A stretch of DNA of 17,899 nucleotides from Myxococcales bacterium (GTDB taxonomy: Bacteria; Myxococcota; Polyangia; Polyangiales; Polyangiaceae), in NCBI GenBank assembly GCA_020430865.1, contig JAGQIY010001177.1, positions 1-17,899 of the forward strand, read 5' to 3'. A model generated the notes under the pieces. That model was not told the DNA's origin. It made no database searches and saw only the letters and a list, made by a program, of their open reading frames with translations. Below, piece by piece: positions 1 through 8,286 of the stretch. The stretch's first letter is position 1; each line of letters starts with the position of its first letter. The position numbers were made by a program, and so were the translations under genes.

Positions 1-26
1 CCCCGTGGCCATTCCTGCGCCCCGAC

Positions 27-1925
27 ATGTCTGAAGTCCACTCATTCCAAGCCGAAGTCAGTCAGGTCCTGCGTCTCGTCGTGGGTTCGCTCTACTCGAA
101 TCCCGAGATCTTCCTGCGCGAGCTGGTGAGCAACGCCTCGGACGCGCTGGACAAGCTGCGCTTCGAGGCGATCGCCGACCCAGCGCTGCTCGGGGACGAC
201 TCGGAGCTTCGCATTCGTATCACTCCCGACGCCGGAGCCGGCACGCTGACGATCAGCGACAACGGCATCGGCATGTCTCACGACGAGCTGGTGAAGAACC
301 TGGGCACCATCGCTCATTCGGGCTCGCGGCAGCTGATGGAGCGCCTCGCCGAAGCACAATCCGCAGGGAAAGATGCGCTGCAGCTGATCGGCCAGTTTGG
401 CGTCGGCTTCTACTCGGCGTTTCTGGTGGCCGACGAGGTCCGAGTGGTGAGTCGCCGGGCGGGCAGCGAGGAAGCCTTCGCCTGGACCTCCGAGGCCAAG
501 GAGAGCTTCGCCATCGAGGCGACGGAGCGCGGGGAGCGCGGTACCGACGTGGTGCTGAAGCTGAAGGACGACGCCAAGCAGTACCTCGACGGCTGGCGTA
601 TTCGGCAACTGGTGACTCGCTACTCGGACTACGTGAGCCACCCCATCGAGCTGGCGAAGGAACCGGAAGACGCGGAGAACGCCGAGGATGCCGCTCCGAG
701 CTACGAGCGCATCAATCGCGGCAGCGCCCTCTGGCAGCGCAGCCCAAAGGACATCAGCGACGAGCAGTACGCCGAGTTCTACAAGCACCTGAGCCACGAC
801 TTCGAGGCGCCGCTGGCTCGCAAGCATTTCCAGGTGGAAGGCACCCAGATGTTCACGGGCCTGCTCTTCGTGCCGAAGAAGGCGCCGTTCGACCTCTTCG
901 ATCCCGAGGCGAAGAAGGGCATTCGCCTGCACGTGAAGCGCGTGTTCGTGATGAACGACTGCGAAGAGGTGCTGCCCAAATGGCTGCGCTTCGTGCGCGG
1001 CGTGCTGGACAGCGAGGATCTGCCGCTGAACGTCTCCCGCGAGATCCTCCAGGACTCGAAGGCCGTACGCATCATGCGAAAGCAGGTGGTGAGCCAGACG
1101 CTGAGCATGCTCTCAGAGCTGGCCGAAGAACGCCCAGAAGACTACGCGAGCTTCTTCCGTGAGTTTGGCGCCGTGCTCAAGGAGGGCCTGCACTTCGAGC
1201 CGGAGCAAAGCGACAAGCTCCAGGAGCTGGTGCGCTACGAGAGCACCCACTCGAGCGGGGACCTCTACAGCCTGAAGGACTACGTCTCCCGCATGGCCGA
1301 GGGGCAGAAGGACATCTACTACGTCACCGGCGCGGAGCGTCGCCTCGTGGAAACGAGCCCGCACCTCGAGGCGCTGAAGAAGCGCGGGTACGAGGTGCTG
1401 TTCATGACCGATCCGGTCGACCCGTTCGTGGTCACTCAGTTCACCGAGTACGACGGCCACAAGCTGGTGAACGCGATGAGCGAGAAGCTCGATCTGGATG
1501 GCGACGGCGAGGCCGCGGAGAAGGCGCGTGAAGCTCGCGACGAAGCGCTGAAGGACATCCGGGAGCGCTTCGAGCGCGTGCTCTCGGATCGGGTGAGTCA
1601 GGTCCGCACGTCGACTCGCCTCGACGACAGCCCGGTCTGCCTGGTGATCCCCGACGGCGGCCTCGCGCCGCACATCGAACGCCTGATGCGCGCCCAGAAG
1701 CTCGGCATGCCGCCTCAGAAGCGCGTGCTCGAGATCAACCCGGATCACCCGCTGATCCAGCGCCTCGACGCCCTCAACAGCGAGGCGAACGACGTGGGGG
1801 AGGTGAGCGAGTGGATCGAGGTGCTCTACGATCAAGCGCTGCTCGCCGAGGGTAGCCCGCTGGAGGATCCGGCGGCGCTGGCGAAGCGCCTGACCGCGCT
1901 GATGACCAAGGCGGCCGGGGCCTGA
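27..1925 (+). CDS. htpG: Molecular chaperone HtpG (bacterial Hsp90)
   Basis: ATP-dependent cytosolic chaperone of the Hsp90 family that remodels and stabilises client proteins, usually together with the DnaK system. The 632-residue product is full length (the E. coli protein is about 624). The N-terminal GHKL ATPase domain is intact: [15 protein letters not shown] at residues 27-41 (catalytic Glu32 and Mg-binding Asn36 by family analogy), DNGIGM at 78-83 and the lid-adjacent GQFGVGFYS at 122-130. The middle domain has LNVSREILQ near residue 333, with the conserved Arg that contacts ATP. The C-terminal dimerisation region follows. The ATG at 27 fits the family N-terminus ([10 protein letters not shown]...SLYSN), although no clear Shine-Dalgarno sequence is visible in the 26 bases available upstream. 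The next gene begins at the base after the stop, so the two are probably co-transcribed. Identification is secure. Confidence 0.97.
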
Positions 1926-2366
1926 GTGCCGGACGTCCCTCGGCTGTGCATCTTCGAGCGTGAGCTGGCTCCGGGGAAGCGCGAGCACACCTGGCTCGTG
2001 GCGCAGCCTGACGGGGCCGCGATCCAGGTCGAGGACGGGGCGCCGCTCCCGTTACCTCCCGGAAGCGTAGCTCGAGTCTTCGAGCGCTACGGCCAGGTCT
2101 TCGATGTCGCGAGCGGGGTTGGGGGTGAGGCGCGCTCGGCCTCCGGCGACACTCGCCTCCACTTCACTGAGGGCTTACTGAAACGCCTGCGGCACCGCAC
2201 GTGGTTCGACGTGGAGCCGCGGGACTACCTCGTATTCCAGCCTCACGGTGAGGGCGCCAGCGCAGAAGGCTGGCCCCGCTACGAGCTCTGCACCGCCATC
2301 AGCGCGGCGCTGGTGCACCTCGCCGAGGCGTATCGCGCCGCCCGGAGCGAGCTCCGCTCCAGCTGA
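1926..2366 (+). CDS. Hypothetical protein directly abutting htpG
   Basis: A 146-residue protein I do not recognise. It starts with GTG on the base immediately after the htpG TGA, so it would be translated by re-initiation or coupling; the purine-rich tail of htpG could serve as its ribosome site. It looks soluble, with no signal peptide and no membrane segment. The middle is rich in Pro and Gly (PLPLPPGSVARVFERYGQVF) and the C-terminal part is mixed helix and strand (KRLRHRTWFDVEPRDYLVF, then an amphipathic helix over the last 30 residues). Codon use matches the neighbours, and the opposite strand offers only shadow frames. The tight linkage to a chaperone gene hints at co-expression, but no function is claimed. 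Confidence 0.7.
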   Translation: MPDVPRLCIFERELAPGKREHTWLVAQPDGAAIQVEDGAPLPLPPGSVARVFERYGQVFDVASGVGGEARSASGDTRLHFTEGLLKRLRHRTWFDVEPRDYLVFQPHGEGASAEGWPRYELCTAISAALVHLAEAYRAARSELRSS

Positions 2367-2581
2367 GGGTGAGTCTGCGAAGACACGCCACGTTGGTCGA
2401 GACACACGCTGGCGTGCGTCGGTGGTGACGCCCTGCGGCGCTCCTCACCCCCGAAAAACCCGCAAAAAGACCCGATTTTGCCTGCAAGAAACTTGGTTGG
2501 TTCGAAGCTTGCCCCTTAGGTTCGTCGTCGAGGACGGGCGGCATCCAAGCCAGACCGTCCGACGGAAAGGTGGAATTGACG
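2367..2581. other. Intergenic region with hairpins and a weak promoter candidate
   Basis: About 215 bases between the unknown gene and the lipoprotein gene. A near-perfect inverted repeat sits at 2401-2409 / 2412-2420 (one mismatch, two-base centre) and could end the htpG transcript. A second dyad, GCAAAA / TTTTGC at 2462-2467 / 2476-2481, lies in a locally A/T-richer stretch. A weak sigma-70-like pair, TTGGTT (2493-2498) and TAGGTT (2517-2522) with an 18-base spacer, could drive the next gene. A purine-rich ribosome site AGGTGG lies at 2568-2573, 8 bases before the ATG at 2582. I see no coding region here. Confidence 0.35.
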
Positions 2582-3346
2582 ATGACCCGTGTGAGCCGAA
2601 ACAACCCCGTCGTGAGCCTGCTGCAGCGTGGCGTGCTCGGCCTGAGCCTGTGCGCCCTGCTGGGATCGCTGGCTGGTTGTGGACGGGACACGACTCACGC
2701 CGAGCCGGATCCGGCGAAGGTGACCGTGGAGGTCGAGCCAGGACAGCCAGGCCTGAAGAAGCCGCTGGCGATTCCGCAGGAAAACAAGGATGAAGCGGAG
2801 AACACGGCGATCGTCGCCGAACCCGTCGCTGAGCAGGCATCCGAGACGCAGCCCAAGGCGGCCAGCGAAGAAGGCAACGACGTCGACGGAACAGCTAGCG
2901 CGTCGGGGGAGACCAAGCGCGCGGACGTGAAGGCCGTCGGCTCGGCACCGCTGAAGATCAAGCGCCTGGTGGTGACCACCGAGATCGACAAGCGCGAACC
3001 GGTCGAGGTCTCCAGCTTCGAGGCGAGCAGCGGTCCGATCTACGCCTTCATGGAGCTCGAGAACCCCGGCGACGAGGATCGAGACGTGATGCTGACCTTC
3101 GAGCACAGCTCCGGGAAGAAGGTCGGACTCGTGGAGCTGCACATCCCGGCCAAGCAGCGCCGCTGGCGCACCTGGGGCCGCACTCAGAACATCAAACAGG
3201 CCGGTGAGTGGGAGGCCATCGTGAAGTCCAGCGAGGGTCAGGAGATCGGCCGCACCAAGTTCCAGGTCGGTGCGAAGACCGCGGAGAAGGCGGCTGACGA
3301 GGAGTCGGGGAGCGAAACGAAGCCGATCAAGACGGCTCAGAAATAG
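2582..3346 (+). CDS. Predicted lipoprotein with C-terminal DUF2914-like domain
   Basis: A 254-residue exported protein. I chose the ATG at 2582 over the upstream in-frame GTG at 2570 because AGGTGG lies 8 bases before it and because a classical lipoprotein signal follows: Arg near the start, a hydrophobic core, then LGSLAGC with the lipidated Cys at about residue 33. Residues roughly 35-125 form an acidic, Ala/Glu/Lys-rich, low-complexity linker. The last ~110 residues match what I know of DUF2914: an initial strand block (LKIKRLVVTTEIDKREP), an acidic segment followed by an EHSSGKK turn, the marker RRWRTWGRTQNI, and the end GEWEAIVKSSEGQEIGRTKFQV. The family has no established reaction, and its members are often exported or membrane-anchored. 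Its stop lies 3 bases from that of the convergent oxidase subunit III gene. The lipoprotein call is stronger than the domain call. Confidence 0.85.
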   Translation: MTRVSRNNPVVSLLQRGVLGLSLCALLGSLAGCGRDTTHAEPDPAKVTVEVEPGQPGLKKPLAIPQENKDEAENTAIVAEPVAEQASETQPKAASEEGNDVDGTASASGETKRADVKAVGSAPLKIKRLVVTTEIDKREPVEVSSFEASSGPIYAFMELENPGDEDRDVMLTFEHSSGKKVGLVELHIPAKQRRWRTWGRTQNIKQAGEWEAIVKSSEGQEIGRTKFQVGAKTAEKAADEESGSETKPIKTAQK

Positions 3347-3349
3347 CGC

Positions 3350-3961
3350 TCAGGTGGCGAAGTAGAGCACGCCGAGCAGAATCAGCCAGACCACGCCGAG
3401 GAAGTGCCAGTACTGCACGCAGAACTTCACTCCCTCGTAGCGTGAGCTCGAGTACTCCCGCTGTCGCGTGCGGTGGATCACGACTCCGAGCGGAACCACG
3501 CCTCCAAGGACGTGCAGCGCGTGCACTCCGGTGAGCATGTAGAAGGTGAAGACGTACAGGTTCCGAGCGCTGACGGTCATGTGCGCGCTCTGCAGCTCGT
3601 ACCAGTTGATGCTCTGGCCCACGATGAACGCGACCCCGAGCCCGAGCGACCACCACAGGGCTCGCTCGAGGGTGGTGAGCCTGTTCGCCCGCACGGCCTT
3701 CAGCGCCCAGCTCATGCAGCCGGCCTGGGCGAACATCAGCGCCGTGGTCCCCAGGAGGCCGAGCGGCAGCCCGGGCATCTCGGCGGTGCGCCACACCGCG
3801 TTGTTCGCGCGGGTCACCAGGTAGGCGATGATCGTCGCTCCGAAGATCATCGCGATCGACGCCAAGAAAAACAGCATCCCCAGCTGGCCGATCGACATCT
3901 TGAACGACGGCTCGCGGGGGGAGACGGTCTCCCGGTCGGCTCCGATGAATGGATCGCGCAT
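3350..3961 (-). CDS. Haem-copper oxidase subunit III-like membrane protein
   Basis: A 203-residue integral membrane protein of the cytochrome c oxidase subunit III / CtaE / NorE superfamily. Subunit III stabilises the catalytic subunit I and proton uptake in terminal oxidases. Five membrane segments are visible at about 27-49, 66-87, 101-120, 135-162 and 181-202. Family marks include FYMLTGVHALHVLGG (140-154) and the last-helix YWHFLGVVWLILLG (184-197), which resemble the canonical FFMLTGFHGLHV and YWHFVDVVWL. The short five-helix form is common for proteobacterial paralogs. No subunit I or II gene lies in the window; the upstream genes on this strand are a hydrolase and an oxidoreductase, so it may serve an oxidase encoded elsewhere. 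The start at 3961 has only a weak purine stretch before it. NorE-type function in a nitric oxide reductase is an alternative. Confidence 0.85.
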   Translation of the reverse strand: MRDPFIGADRETVSPREPSFKMSIGQLGMLFFLASIAMIFGATIIAYLVTRANNAVWRTAEMPGLPLGLLGTTALMFAQAGCMSWALKAVRANRLTTLERALWWSLGLGVAFIVGQSINWYELQSAHMTVSARNLYVFTFYMLTGVHALHVLGGVVPLGVVIHRTRQREYSSSRYEGVKFCVQYWHFLGVVWLILLGVLYFAT

Positions 3962-4048
3962 GACTTGCGCCCGCTGGTGTACCCCCGGCGGCCAGCGCTG
4001 CCAAGGCGCCGCGGCGTTCGACCGCCGATCCTCCCAGGGAGGCGTCGC

Positions 4049-4984
4049 TCACTCGGTGAGAAAGGCCTGCAGCAACCCGGCGAGCTCCCTCGGAACGTGG
4101 CGCATCATCATGTGGCCGGCGTTCTCGAGGGTGACGCTCCGCCCGGCCTTGAACTGCGCCTTGCGTCGCGCCCCCTCGGCCTCGTTGTGGCGGAGGAACG
4201 ACTCCGCGCCGTCGACGAACAGCGTCGGACAGTTCACCCGGCGCCAGAAGGTCTCTGCGACCTCGAGGCGGAAGGGGTAGGGACCCGTGGTCAAGTGCAG
4301 CGGGTCGTGGAGGAAGCTCAAGCCGCCGTCCGGCAGCTCCCGCGTGCTGTGGGCGACCAGCCAGCGAGCCATGCGGTCGTCCAGCAGGTTGTCCAGGCGC
4401 TGGAGCCGCTTCGCGGCGGCCTCGACGTCGGCGTAGCGCTTCAAGTCGCTGTGCGCCTGGCGTTTCCAAGCGGTAATCCAGCTGCCGACGCGCTCGGGCA
4501 CCGAGGTGGTGTCTTCCGGCGGCCCCAGGCCCTCGAGCAGCGCGAGACGCCCGATGCGTTCCGGATAGGCGCCGGCGAAGTAGCTGGTGATGCTGCCGCC
4601 CATGGAGTGGCCGACGAGGCTCACTCGCTCGCGCCCCAGTTGCTCCACCAGGGAGGCTAGATCCGCGAGGTAATCCATGAAGTGGTAGTAGCCGCCGCTG
4701 CCCACGCGGTCACTCAGCCCATGACCTCGCATGTCGGGCGCGACCAGGTGCAGCCCGGCGCCGAGGCCCGATTCGACCACCGGCTGCCAGCTGCGTCCGA
4801 GATCGAGGAAGCCGTGGATCAGGAACACGCTGTGCTCGCTCTTGCTGTCGGCGTTCCACTCCAGCAGGTGATACTCGAGCCCGGTGGCGAGACGCACCCG
4901 GCGAGAGGTCGGTGGTGGAGCGGCGACGGGCGGCTCGCTCCAGGCGGAGCTGACTTCGGAGATCACGGGCGCAGGACATGGCAC
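4049..4984 (-). CDS. Alpha/beta-fold hydrolase
   Basis: A 311-residue serine hydrolase of the alpha/beta-fold superfamily, in the epoxide hydrolase / lipase-like single-domain group. Visible parts are the oxyanion-hole HGF at 57-59, the DMRGHG loop at 84-89, the nucleophile elbow GHSMGG at 125-130 (Ser127), the likely acid Asp258 in LFVDGAES, and the catalytic His291 in NAGHMMM. The cap region (about 150-240) is charged and helical. The substrate cannot be read from the sequence; epoxide hydrolases and dehalogenases usually carry Asp as nucleophile, so Ser favours an esterase-, lactonase- or acylhydrolase-type activity. The N-terminal ~25 residues are Pro/Ala-rich and may not all be translated; the GTG at 4984 gives the longest form. 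It lies 30 bases downstream of the oxidoreductase gene on the same strand, probably in one operon. Confidence 0.9.
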   Translation of the reverse strand: MPCPAPVISEVSSAWSEPPVAAPPPTSRRVRLATGLEYHLLEWNADSKSEHSVFLIHGFLDLGRSWQPVVESGLGAGLHLVAPDMRGHGLSDRVGSGGYYHFMDYLADLASLVEQLGRERVSLVGHSMGGSITSYFAGAYPERIGRLALLEGLGPPEDTTSVPERVGSWITAWKRQAHSDLKRYADVEAAAKRLQRLDNLLDDRMARWLVAHSTRELPDGGLSFLHDPLHLTTGPYPFRLEVAETFWRRVNCPTLFVDGAESFLRHNEAEGARRKAQFKAGRSVTLENAGHMMMRHVPRELAGLLQAFLTE

Positions 4985-5014
4985 CCGGCGGACGCCGCGT
5001 AAAGCCTGCTACCG

Positions 5015-6097
5015 CTAGGGATCGACGCGCAGCACGAGTTTTCCAGTGGTCTGGCCCGACTCGAGGCGTTCGTGGGCGCGCGCGACGTCCTCGAAGGCGA
5101 AGACCTCCGTTGGCAACGGCGGCAGCTTGCCGAGACTTGCCCACGCCAGGACCTCCCGCATTCCGTGCTGGGCTAGCGTCACCTCGTCGAAGAGGTAGCT
5201 GAGGTTGAAGCCCAGCACGCTCTTGTTGTCCCCGGTCAGCGACAGCGGGTTGAAGCGGGGAGTCTCGAGGTAACCTCGAACCAGGCGCACCAGAGCTCGT
5301 GGAGCGAAGGCGCTGCCGTGGCCCTGGCCGCTCCTCGGCAACATGCTGTGGAACCCGTAGATCACGAGGCGCCCCATGGGCGCCAGCAACTCGTAGCTGC
5401 GCGCCAGCGTCTCGACGCCGGTCGCGTCCAGCACGACGTCGTATCCGCGAGGCGAAATGCGGCGGGCCTCGTCCCACCAGGCGGGCCCGCGGCGGGCTCC
5501 GCTCGCTGCCTTCACGATCACCCGGGCGCCGCTGGCCTCGACCGCGCCCGCCTTGTGCGGAGCGCCCACGAGGCCAACCGCCTCCACCCCCAGCAGGCGG
5601 CACATCTGGAGCAAGCGCAGTCCAACGCCGCCGGCAGCGCTGTGCACCAGGGCGCGCATGCCGGGCGACACGCTGCACAGGCGACGCATGGCGTACCAGG
5701 CGGTCAGGGCAGTGGTGGCGAAGCCTGCTGCCTGCTCTTCGGTGTATCCTCGAGGCAAGGGAAAAAGCAGTCGCTCGTCGACCGCGACGTGGGTGGCGTA
5801 GGCGTTGAAGCGGGTCAAGGCGATGACCGGCGCCTGGGTGAGGTCGTCGTGGGGCCGTCCAACCAGCTCGAAGCCAGGGGTGATGGGCCAGCCCACGTAT
5901 TTCCGGGCCGAGGCGTAGAGGCCCATGCGCACGACGCAGTCAGCGTAGTTGACGCCGATCGCTCGAGTCGCCACCAGCTGCTCACCCGCCGCAGGGCGGG
6001 GCAGGGGTCCGCGCTCGAGGCGCAGTTGTTCGTAGCCGCCAGGTCGATGGATCACCACGCGGCGAGACTGGCGCTCGGAACAGGAGAAATCGGTCAT
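5015..6097 (-). CDS. NAD(P)H-dependent quinone oxidoreductase-like MDR protein (VAT-1-like)
   Basis: A 360-residue medium-chain dehydrogenase/reductase of the zinc-free quinone oxidoreductase branch. Such enzymes reduce quinones or enones with NAD(P)H in the cytosol. The GroES-like N-terminal domain shows GVNYADCVVRMGLY (48-61) and GWPITPGFELVG (69-80), which are closest in my memory to the VAT-1 subgroup. The Rossmann nucleotide-binding loop is HSAAGGVGLRLLQM (152-165), with TALTAWYAM just before it. The catalytic and structural zinc ligands of alcohol dehydrogenases are absent. A variable insert (about 258-300) precedes the C-terminal TGKLVL strand. It is the first gene of a minus-strand trio and is divergent from the PEGA-like gene across a 109-base gap. 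The start is ATG at 6097; no strong ribosome site is visible. Confidence 0.9.
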   Translation of the reverse strand: MTDFSCSERQSRRVVIHRPGGYEQLRLERGPLPRPAAGEQLVATRAIGVNYADCVVRMGLYASARKYVGWPITPGFELVGRPHDDLTQAPVIALTRFNAYATHVAVDERLLFPLPRGYTEEQAAGFATTALTAWYAMRRLCSVSPGMRALVHSAAGGVGLRLLQMCRLLGVEAVGLVGAPHKAGAVEASGARVIVKAASGARRGPAWWDEARRISPRGYDVVLDATGVETLARSYELLAPMGRLVIYGFHSMLPRSGQGHGSAFAPRALVRLVRGYLETPRFNPLSLTGDNKSVLGFNLSYLFDEVTLAQHGMREVLAWASLGKLPPLPTEVFAFEDVARAHERLESGQTTGKLVLRVDP

Positions 6098-6206
6098 ATT
6101 TCAAGCCCATCGGGGATCGAACTGGAGGCGATGGTCGAGGTGTCGCTCCAAACGCGCAAGATTGAAGTTGCCGCCTGAGCCTGAGGTCTGAAAACATCGA
6201 GATCCC
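6098..6206. promoter_or_regulatory. Divergent intergenic region
   Basis: These 109 bases separate two divergently transcribed genes, so promoters for both should lie in or near them. I do not see a convincing -35/-10 pair on either strand. The short direct repeat CCTGAG occurs twice around 6175-6187. Neither start codon has a strong Shine-Dalgarno sequence. Confidence 0.3.
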
Positions 6207-7250
6207 ATGGCTCTACGTCACGTCTTGGTTCCTGCCTGCTTGCTTTCCGGTCTCGTCCTGGCTGCTCCCCGCGCCAGCGCCGCGGAGGTGACCATCACCG
6301 ACTCCTGCCGCAATCATTTCGGCGCCGGCGTCAACTTCCTCACCGACCCCGACGGGGCTCGCTACGAGGACGCGTATCGAGAGTTCAAGGTCGCGTACGC
6401 CGAGTGCCCTTCGTGGAAGATCCTGGGCAACCTCGGGCTCGCTGCGATGAAGCTCGAGCGCGACGGCGAGGCCATCGACGCCTACTCCAAGTACCTCGAG
6501 GAGGGGAAGGACCAGATCGACGAGGCGGAGCGGCGTCAGTACACCCGCGACCTGAGCACGCTGAAGGCCGCCGTCGCGTGGATCACCGTCAAGGCGGACC
6601 AGCCGAACGGCACCATGGTCGACGTCCGTACTCCAGTGCGCGGGGAGCCAGTCTACAACCGCTACACCCTCGGCGAGGAGGAGATGAAGCTCGGCATCAG
6701 GCCGGGGCATCACAAGATCACCGTCTCCGTGCCGGGCTACGAAGACGCGGTGTGGGAGTTCGACGCGCCGTCGAGCGCGACGCTGGACCACACCTTCGAA
6801 TTGAAGAAGCCCGAGGTCGTCAAGCCCACTGGTCCGACTGGCCCCAGTGGTCCGACCGGACCCACCGGGCCGACCGGACCCACCGGGCCCGATCAGGTGC
6901 AGACGGAGCGCCCGGTCCCCGTGACGGTCTACATCACGGGTGGCGTCGCGGTCGCGGGCTTCATCGGCTTCGGCGTGCTCGGTGCTCTCGCGAGCGGCAA
7001 GAAGAGCGACTACGACAAGGCCAACGACGGAACGGACCCGACCGGAGCGAAGGACTTGAAGGACTCCGGTGAGCAGCTGAACCTGTTCGCTGACGTGGCG
7101 CTGGGTGTGGGGGTCGTCGCGGGCGCGCTGACCGCGGTGTTCTACCTCACGCGCCCCGAGAAGCCGGTCGCGACCATGGACACCGGGGTCAGCTTCTCGC
7201 CCGCAGTCGCGCCGGGGTTTGCCGGCGCCGCCCTGGGCAAGCGCTTCTGA
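6207..7250 (+). CDS. Secreted TPR/PEGA-like envelope protein with Gly-Pro-Thr linker and two membrane segments
   Basis: A 347-residue envelope protein of a type common in myxobacteria. The order is: signal peptide (residues 1-26, hydrophobic core then ASA-AE cleavage-like site); a TPR-like helical region (about 54-110, with LGNLGLAAMKLERDGEAIDAYSKYLEEG); a PEGA-like beta domain (about 123-198, WITVKADQPNG through GHHKITVSVPGYED); a (Gly-Pro-Thr/Ser)n tract (207-228); a membrane helix (about 241-263); a polar loop; and a second hydrophobic segment (about 292-315). PEGA domains are usually surface or cell-wall modules and TPRs bind proteins, so a scaffold role is likely, with no enzymatic motif. 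The ATG at 6207 gives a clean signal peptide. It could be the head of the transcript entering the molybdenum locus, which starts about 100 bases downstream, but no functional link is evident. Confidence 0.85.
   Translation: MALRHVLVPACLLSGLVLAAPRASAAEVTITDSCRNHFGAGVNFLTDPDGARYEDAYREFKVAYAECPSWKILGNLGLAAMKLERDGEAIDAYSKYLEEGKDQIDEAERRQYTRDLSTLKAAVAWITVKADQPNGTMVDVRTPVRGEPVYNRYTLGEEEMKLGIRPGHHKITVSVPGYEDAVWEFDAPSSATLDHTFELKKPEVVKPTGPTGPSGPTGPTGPTGPTGPDQVQTERPVPVTVYITGGVAVAGFIGFGVLGALASGKKSDYDKANDGTDPTGAKDLKDSGEQLNLFADVALGVGVVAGALTAVFYLTRPEKPVATMDTGVSFSPAVAPGFAGAALGKRF
6825..6890 (+). repeat. In-frame 9/18-base tandem repeat encoding collagen-like Gly-Pro-Thr
   Basis: Sixty-six bases encode seven consecutive Gly-X-Y-type triplets (GPT or GPS). 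At the DNA level, 9-base units alternate between GGTCCGACT-like and GGACCCACC-like forms, and the last copies are nearly identical (GGGCCGACCGGACCCACC-type 18-mers). The array is likely to vary in length by slippage. Confidence 0.85.
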
Positions 7251-7347
7251 CGTCGCGCGTGGGTCTCTGTGTGCGTCTCCCCCCGGAATCGGATGTCGCC
7301 CTGGGTCGCGGGCCGGCGAGCTCTGCGCACCTGGTCGGTCTCACACC

Positions 7348-8286
7348 ATGGCCAGCTCACCTGAAGATCGCTCCGAGCGGCTGTATGGCAGTCAGGCCTC
7401 GCAGTTCGATGCACAGCGCGGTCTCGCAGAAGGTGCACCCGAGTGGATCGCACGGGCAGCGGTGAGACTCCTGGGAGTGAGTCCTGGGAGAGTGCTCGAG
7501 CTGGGCGCTGGGACGGGAGAGATCGGCGTCGCGCTGGCGCGACACGCCTCGTTCTACGTGGCCCTCGAGTCCAGCGCCGGGATGGCCGAGCGCTGGCGTG
7601 AGCGCTTCCGTCGCGAGACCGCGACACCCCGCGCCGCGAGCGAACTCGTGGTGCGCGATGCAGATCTCGAGTGGCCGGTCGCGGCAGCGAGCGTCGACCT
7701 GGTCTTCGCCTCCCGCAGCGCGCACTGGCTGGACGCCGCCCACGTTCGCGACGAGTTTCTGCGGGTGAGCCGACCAGGCGCGTGTTTGCTCCTTGGCAGG
7801 GTCGTGCGCAGCCTCGATCACCCGAGGCGCTGGCTTCGGCGTGAGCTGCATCGGACGTTGCTCGCCCGCGCCAGGACTCCAAAGGACGGACCACGACGCG
7901 GCAGTGAACTGCTGTTCGAGATCGTGCGTGAAGCGCCAGAGACGCGCTGGATCCCCCGCCAGTCCGTGCTCGAGTGGCGGTTCGACGCCGCCCCCGGACC
8001 CATCCTCCAGGGCTGGCGCGAGAAGCCGAGCCTGGCTGGGCTGGAGCTCGAGCCAGACGAGCGTCTCCAGGTACTGGACCAAGTCGCAGAACGCGCCAGA
8101 GAACACTTCGGTGCGCTGGAGACGGCCCTGGCGTGCCACGAACACTATGCGCTAGAAGGTGTTCAACGGGTGCCGGATGGCGCCTCCGGGGAGCCTGTGC
8201 TTGGCGCCCCGTTCCCGATCCGTCTGGCGTCTCGGTTCGGCCCCATCGCGGGGCCGAAGCCGCGTCAACCACCAGGAACCTCGTGA
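7348..8286 (+). CDS. Class I SAM-dependent methyltransferase, overlapping mosB
   Basis: A 312-residue protein with a seven-strand class I methyltransferase fold. Motif I, the SAM-binding loop VLELGAGTGEIG, lies about 45 residues from the start. The acidic end of strand 2 is ALESSAGM, motif II/III is VVRDADLEWPVAAASVDLVFASRSAHWL, and the post-III region is FLRVSRPGACLLL; this is the pattern of the UbiE/Methyltransf_11 type. The C-terminal ~130 residues are Arg-rich and not recognised. The ATG at 7348 was chosen because upstream in-frame sequence (back to 7219, inside the PEGA-like gene) shows no family similarity; it has no obvious ribosome site. Its TGA overlaps the GTG of the mosB-like gene (GTGA, 8283-8286), so translation of the two is probably coupled. 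The substrate is unknown, and a role in molybdenum metabolism is only suggested by position. Confidence 0.87.
   Translation: MASSPEDRSERLYGSQASQFDAQRGLAEGAPEWIARAAVRLLGVSPGRVLELGAGTGEIGVALARHASFYVALESSAGMAERWRERFRRETATPRAASELVVRDADLEWPVAAASVDLVFASRSAHWLDAAHVRDEFLRVSRPGACLLLGRVVRSLDHPRRWLRRELHRTLLARARTPKDGPRRGSELLFEIVREAPETRWIPRQSVLEWRFDAAPGPILQGWREKPSLAGLELEPDERLQVLDQVAERAREHFGALETALACHEHYALEGVQRVPDGASGEPVLGAPFPIRLASRFGPIAGPKPRQPPGTS

Noticed and set aside
42..1988. Long minus-strand open frames opposite htpG (42-932 and 1113-1988)
   Set aside because: They lie entirely antisense to an unmistakable Hsp90 gene, have no recognisable domains, and arise from G/C-rich third positions of the real gene.
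3327..4660. Open frames 3327-4469 (minus) and 3473-4660 (plus) over the oxidase and hydrolase genes
   Set aside because: They are Arg/Pro/Gly-rich shadow translations; the subunit III and hydrolase frames have clear family motifs.
7251..7347. Molybdenum-cofactor riboswitch or ModE operator before the methyltransferase
   Set aside because: The 97-base gap is short and I see neither the multi-stem layout nor an A/T-rich ModE-type palindrome.
7974..8282. Upstream extension of mosB from the GTG at 7974
   Set aside because: This part is the methyltransferase sequence read in another frame; the GTG at 8283 has a ribosome site and gives the family N-terminus.
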